Program-made: the position numbers and the translations under genes
Assembly (NCBI GenBank): GCA_902533795.1
Contig: CACAND010000001.1
Location: 136,159 to 200,158 of the forward strand
Direction: 5' to 3'
Source of the DNA: an uncultured Candidatus Actinomarina sp.
GTDB taxonomy: Bacteria; Actinomycetota; Acidimicrobiia; Actinomarinales; Actinomarinaceae
DNA: 64,000 nt
Notes under the pieces: model-generated
What the model saw: only the letters and a program-made list of their open reading frames with translations
Databases searched by the model: none
What the model was told of the DNA's origin: nothing
Part shown: positions 59,544 to 64,000 of the stretch, one piece after another
Numbering within the stretch: position 1 is the stretch's first letter
Layout: every line of letters begins with the position of its first letter

Positions 59544-61331
59544 CTAAGCCTTTGTAAATTCAGTAAAAATTATCAATTTGAGTATTCTAATTGCATTTAT
59601 TCTTGATTTGTTTTTAGAAAGTTTACTTAATATATTCAAATTATTTTCAAGATATTGATTATTTTCGACCATATAGTTTTTTATATTATTTAAATTATTA
59701 AAAATAAAATTTTCAAGATTAAATACAAATCCCATTTTTTTTCTATTTATGAATTCATCATTAAAATCCTCACTTAAATATTCTTTTAATAATGACTTTT
59801 GATTATTTTTATCAAAATAATTTGTATCATGGCTCATAATATAATCAATTAACCTATGATCAACAAAAGGAGATCTAACTTCTAGAGAGTTTGCCATAGA
59901 AGTTCTGTCGACTTTAAGCATCATCATCTCTGGAAGATAAAATTGATAATCTGTTGCAAGCATTGATTTGTAATCATCTTGTAAATTCACAAATATGTCA
60001 TCCTGAAAATCACTGTACTCATTTATATCAAGCATCGACATAAATTTTCTATCTTCAAAAAAAGAGGCATATCTTTGAGAAATCTTTTTGCTGTTTCTCA
60101 AAAAATGATTTCCAGTTCCCAAATACGATGGATATAAAGGATATATTTTTGAATAAAATGCTTTTAATTTATTTGGTGCATCCAACGATAAGGATGTTCT
60201 TAAATATCCCCCCAGCAACTCATCTCCTCCGTCGCCAGAGATAGCAACCTTATATTTTTTTGATATCAAACGACTTAACATATAAGAAGGAACAATTGAT
60301 GGATCACAATAAGGTTCGTCAAAAATATTAATTACATCCAGTAAAGTGTTGAAGTCAAGTTCCAAATCTAGCTTTTCCTCAATATGGTTTGTTTGATATT
60401 TTTCTTTAACACTTCCTATCCAAAAGCTTTCGTCATATTTTTTATCGCTATAAATTGCTGAAAAAGTATTTATATTTTTTTTATTATCAGATAAATTTTT
60501 AATAATTGATGAAGAATCTAGTCCACCCGATAAAAAATTTGCAACTGGCACATCTGATTCAAGTCTGTAATTTACAGAACTTGAAAATAATTCATAAAAT
60601 TCATTATCAATAAATTTTTTTTCATCTATTTCATCTATCGGAGACCAATATATATGGTTTTGAGGTTGGAGATTTTTTTCTAAATTAAAAGAAATTATTT
60701 CACCTGGTTTAAGTTTATAAATATTTTTGTATATTGTATTTGGAGATTTTATGACACCATAATTAAAAAAATTACCAATTTCTTTATCATTAATTTGTTT
60801 CTCACCTAATAAATCTGCAACAGAAATTAGGTTTGATCCAAAAACTAAACTTCTATCAGAGAGGTTGAAAAATAATGGTTTTTGTCCCACTCGATCTCTA
60901 ATTAAATGTATATTTTTATTTTTAATGTCATAAAATACTATTGCAAACTGTCCAATAATATTTTTTACAAAATCGAGACCAAATATAGACAATCCTTCTA
61001 ATAGAACTTCTGTATCAGAATTTTTTGAGTTAAAAGTAATGCCCTTTCTCAAAAGAATTTGTTTTAATTCTTTATAGTTGTATATCTCGCCATTAAACAT
61101 CATTAAATTTTCTTTGTTATTTGAAACCATTGGTTGTGAGGCTGTATCAGTCAAATCAATTATTGAGAGCCTGTTGAAGACAAAAGAAAAAAATGTGTTG
61201 CATTGATTTAGGTTGTTCTGATTTAAAAATTTAGTTTCATCTGGACCTCTGCATATAATTCTTTTGTTTGCATTTATTAGATCTTCATCTGAGAAACTAT
61301 CTAAAGAAATTTTGCCTAGAAAGCCACACAT
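59544..61331 (-). CDS. asnB: asparagine synthase (glutamine-hydrolysing)
   Basis: MCGFLGKI (Cys2), RGPDET, MFNGEIYNYKEL, FLSGGLDSSSI, AISGDGGDELLGGY. Confidence 0.97.
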   Translation of the reverse strand: MCGFLGKISLDSFSDEDLINANKRIICRGPDETKFLNQNNLNQCNTFFSFVFNRLSIIDLTDTASQPMVSNNKENLMMFNGEIYNYKELKQILLRKGITFNSKNSDTEVLLEGLSIFGLDFVKNIIGQFAIVFYDIKNKNIHLIRDRVGQKPLFFNLSDRSLVFGSNLISVADLLGEKQINDKEIGNFFNYGVIKSPNTIYKNIYKLKPGEIISFNLEKNLQPQNHIYWSPIDEIDEKKFIDNEFYELFSSSVNYRLESDVPVANFLSGGLDSSSIIKNLSDNKKNINTFSAIYSDKKYDESFWIGSVKEKYQTNHIEEKLDLELDFNTLLDVINIFDEPYCDPSIVPSYMLSRLISKKYKVAISGDGGDELLGGYLRTSLSLDAPNKLKAFYSKIYPLYPSYLGTGNHFLRNSKKISQRYASFFEDRKFMSMLDINEYSDFQDDIFVNLQDDYKSMLATDYQFYLPEMMMLKVDRTSMANSLEVRSPFVDHRLIDYIMSHDTNYFDKNNQKSLLKEYLSEDFNDEFINRKKMGFVFNLENFIFNNLNNIKNYMVENNQYLENNLNILSKLSKNKSRINAIRILKLIIFTEFTKA

Positions 61332-61392
61332 GTTTTTATTGTATACCTTATAAAATACAATTTTTGAATTAAAGTATGTATTTGGAGATAAA

Positions 61393-62523
61393 ATGAAAAG
61401 CTCTGATATAACTTATGTATTTGGGACTGGAAGAATAGATAAATTAGAAAATAAAAATTTTACAGGAGAATTTTTCTATGGATATAACTACTTCTCGTCA
61501 AAAAACTTAAATATTCAGATTATCGAATTAAATGAATCAAACAAAAAGAATAGACTTACATCAAAAATATTACTTTTTATAGACAGAGTATTAAATAAAA
61601 TTTCAAAACTTCCTTTTTATATGAATGAAGTGATTACTTTTGAGAATATCAAAAAATTATCAAATTCCAAAAACATTGTATTTACAAATGACAGGATAGG
61701 AATTTCTTTATTACCTGTAATGATTTTTCTAAAGTTATTTTACAAAATAAATTGTGTTGTAATTGTAATGGGTATGCTCAATAATTCTGGAGAAAATGGA
61801 TTAGTTAAGTTTTTGAGAAATTTGATTATCAAACTTTTTATTAAGTTAAATGATAAATTTATCTTCTTAGGTATTGGCGAATATGAGAAAGCCAAAGAAA
61901 ATTTCAAACAAGAAAATAAGTTTGTTTTTTTTCCTTTTTGTGTTGACTCAGCTTTTTGGAAAAGTAAAGATAAATATAAGTCGTCAACAAGAAAGAAAAT
62001 ATTATTTATTGGAAACGACGGGAATAGAGAGTTCGATAAAGCCATTCAAATCGCAAAAATTATGAAAGATAAGGAATTTTTGTTTGTTACTTCCAATGAA
62101 GAAATAAATTCTATTGAAATGAAAAATGTAGAAGTTATTTCAGGAAACTGGAATAAATCATTATTAACTGATACTGAGGTAAGAGATATTTATGAACAAT
62201 CTAAAATAACAATATTACCACTCAAAAATACTCTCCAACCCTCAGGTCAAAGTGTTACTCTCCAATCGATGTCTTGTGGAGTCCCAGTTATTATTACAAA
62301 TACGATAGGTTTTTGGGATTCTAGCAAATTTAAAAATGATCATCATTTAATTAAATTAGAAGACAATGAGCTTAATAATTGGGTATCCAAAATTAATGAA
62401 ATATTCAAAAATGAAGATTTATTAGATGAAATATCTAACAATGGAATCGAATTAATCAATAAAAATTATGATATTAAAAAATTTAATGAGTACATTGAAA
62501 AAACAATCATAATAGATTATTAG
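61393..62523 (+). CDS. glycosyltransferase family 4-like
   Basis: ILFIGNDGNREFDKAI, ITILPLKNTLQPSGQSVTLQSMSCGVPVIITNTIG. Confidence 0.9.
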   Translation: MKSSDITYVFGTGRIDKLENKNFTGEFFYGYNYFSSKNLNIQIIELNESNKKNRLTSKILLFIDRVLNKISKLPFYMNEVITFENIKKLSNSKNIVFTNDRIGISLLPVMIFLKLFYKINCVVIVMGMLNNSGENGLVKFLRNLIIKLFIKLNDKFIFLGIGEYEKAKENFKQENKFVFFPFCVDSAFWKSKDKYKSSTRKKILFIGNDGNREFDKAIQIAKIMKDKEFLFVTSNEEINSIEMKNVEVISGNWNKSLLTDTEVRDIYEQSKITILPLKNTLQPSGQSVTLQSMSCGVPVIITNTIGFWDSSKFKNDHHLIKLEDNELNNWVSKINEIFKNEDLLDEISNNGIELINKNYDIKKFNEYIEKTIIIDY

Positions 62524-62530
62524 GAATTAA

Positions 62531-63466
62531 ATGAAAGTAATAGTATTTGGAAGTAAAGGACTGGTGGGGTCTTCAATCAGTAGAATTCTGGAGGACTCAA
62601 ACAAAGTAGATGAATTAATAAAAAGTAACAGATCTGAATTAAATTTATTTAACTCAAAGGATGTTAAAGAATTTGTAAAAAATCATCAGCCAGATGTAAT
62701 TATTAATGCAGCTGCAAAAGTTGGTGGTATACATGCCAATGATACAAAAAGAACAGAATTTATTTTAGAAAATTTAAAAATAAATATGAATGTTTTAGAA
62801 AGCTGTCTAGAGATACCATCGATAAAAATTATCAATTTAGGTAGCAGTTGTATCTACCCACTAAATGCTAAAAATCCAATAAACGAATCTGAGTTTATGA
62901 ATGGTAAGCTTGAACCAACAAATTCTCCATATGCAATGGCAAAGCTTTCAGCTATTGAAATTGGAAGGAGTATGTCAAAACAATTTGGACATAGGGTTCT
63001 AAATTTAATGCCAACAAATTTATATGGCCCTAATGATTACTTTTCCGATTTGGATAGCCATGTAATTCCAGCATTAATTCATAGGATGCAAAAAACAATT
63101 GAAGATGACGAGAACAAATTTACAGTTTGGGGTTCTGGTTCTCCGTTGAGAGAATTTCTTTATGTAGATGACTTGTCGAACTTTATAAATTTTATTATTG
63201 ATAAAGATGTTGAAAATGACTTAATTAATGTAGGAAGTGGTCACGAGATATCAATTAAGAATCTTGCATTACTTATTAAGGATTTAATGGGTTTCAAAGG
63301 AGATGTTGTTTTTGATTCAAGTAAACCTGATGGAAATCCGAGAAAACTATTAGATTCAAGCTTAATGAATGAATTAGGATGGAACGATTTTACCGATCTT
63401 AGAAATGGTTTAAAAAATACTATTAAATGGTACAAATCAAATCAAGAGTCAAATAGAATTAATTAA
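62531..63466 (+). CDS. fcl: GDP-L-fucose synthase
   Basis: VIVFGSKGLVGSSI, NAAAKVGGIHANDT, LGSSCIYPLNAKNPINES, PTNLYGPNDYF, GSGSPLREFLYVDDL. Confidence 0.94.
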   Translation: MKVIVFGSKGLVGSSISRILEDSNKVDELIKSNRSELNLFNSKDVKEFVKNHQPDVIINAAAKVGGIHANDTKRTEFILENLKINMNVLESCLEIPSIKIINLGSSCIYPLNAKNPINESEFMNGKLEPTNSPYAMAKLSAIEIGRSMSKQFGHRVLNLMPTNLYGPNDYFSDLDSHVIPALIHRMQKTIEDDENKFTVWGSGSPLREFLYVDDLSNFINFIIDKDVENDLINVGSGHEISIKNLALLIKDLMGFKGDVVFDSSKPDGNPRKLLDSSLMNELGWNDFTDLRNGLKNTIKWYKSNQESNRIN

Positions 63467-64000
63467 CTACAGGATTTTCCCAAGTTGGCTTTATAAGCCC
63501 ATTGTCCAATAACATTTTTTCTTTAGTTGCTATCTGAATATCACTTTCAACCATTAGTTTTATCAAATCGTCAAAACTAGTTGAGGATTTCCAATCTAAT
63601 AATTTATTTGCTTTGGAAGGATCTCCAAGTAAATAATTTACTTCATTTGGCCTTATATATCTTTCAGAAGTTTCAACATAATCCTCATAATTTTTATCGA
63701 TTAAATTAAATGCTTTTTTTGCAAAATTTTCAACTGAATGAGCGCTTCCAGTAGCAATGACCCAATCATCAGGTTCAGAATAATCTAAAATTTTGTACAT
63801 TCCATCTACATAGTCTCCAGCAAATCCCCAATCTCTTTTTGCATTAAGATTTCCAAGAGTAAGTTTTGATTGCAATCCCATATGAATTCTTCCTACTGCT
63901 CGAGAAATTTTTCGAGTTACAAAAGTCTCACCCCTGTAAGGAGATTCATGATTAAATAAAATTCCGCTCGAACAAAACATGCCATAAGATTCTCTATAAA
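63459..64000 (-). CDS. gmd: GDP-mannose 4,6-dehydratase, 5' part beyond window
   Basis: Frame continues upstream of the listed Met as YRESYGM|FCSSGILFNHESPYRGETFVTRKISRA, the Gmd signature; LTLGNLNAKRDWGFAGDYVDGMY. Confidence 0.95.
   Translation of the reverse strand, partial: YRESYGMFCSSGILFNHESPYRGETFVTRKISRAVGRIHMGLQSKLTLGNLNAKRDWGFAGDYVDGMYKILDYSEPDDWVIATGSAHSVENFAKKAFNLIDKNYEDYVETSERYIRPNEVNYLLGDPSKANKLLDWKSSTSFDDLIKLMVESDIQIATKEKMLLDNGLIKPTWENPVVN

Overview
AT-rich bacterial chromosomal window, densely coded. It may come from a small-genome marine lineage such as low-GC Actinobacteriota/Acidimicrobiia; that placement is inference only, as no rRNA is present. (1) ~1-21 kb is a housekeeping and energy block: YbaK-like protein, DDAH, IunH, LysE, SPFH protein, RimK with its zinc-protease partner, SAM hydroxide adenosyltransferase and alpha/beta hydrolases. 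It contains a striking respiratory locus. A minus-strand b6f-like split-cytochrome-b complex (4-TM protein, 2x[4Fe-4S] ferredoxin, cyt b6-like, subunit IV-like, Rieske, diheme cyt c, small membrane protein) is divergent from a plus-strand cbb3-like trio (CcoN-like, CcoO-like, CcoP-like). The CcoN-like protein keeps the fold landmarks but has only three His in 467 aa and has lost the CuB HH pair and the heme-ligating GHVH motif. The two cytochromes c share a 221-bp nucleotide-identical 5' module, and a diverged form of the same N-terminal tag sits on the cyt b C-terminal subunit. I consider this the best candidate for an undescribed system. (2) nrdJ (B12-dependent RNR) has a tandem pair of NrdR-box-like palindromes 31 bp apart. 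(3) tRNA-Val(TAC), with a degenerate 3'-half copy ~1 kb downstream, marks the edge of a >37-kb surface-glycan island (26.5-64 kb). The island is rich in GT2/GT4/GT8 and GT-C-like glycosyltransferases, nucleotide-sugar enzymes (WecB, UDP-sugar dehydrogenase, RfbF/RfbG, Fcl/Gmd), AsnB, DegT and an acyltransferase, with many strand switches. No CRISPR array, transposase or rRNA was seen.
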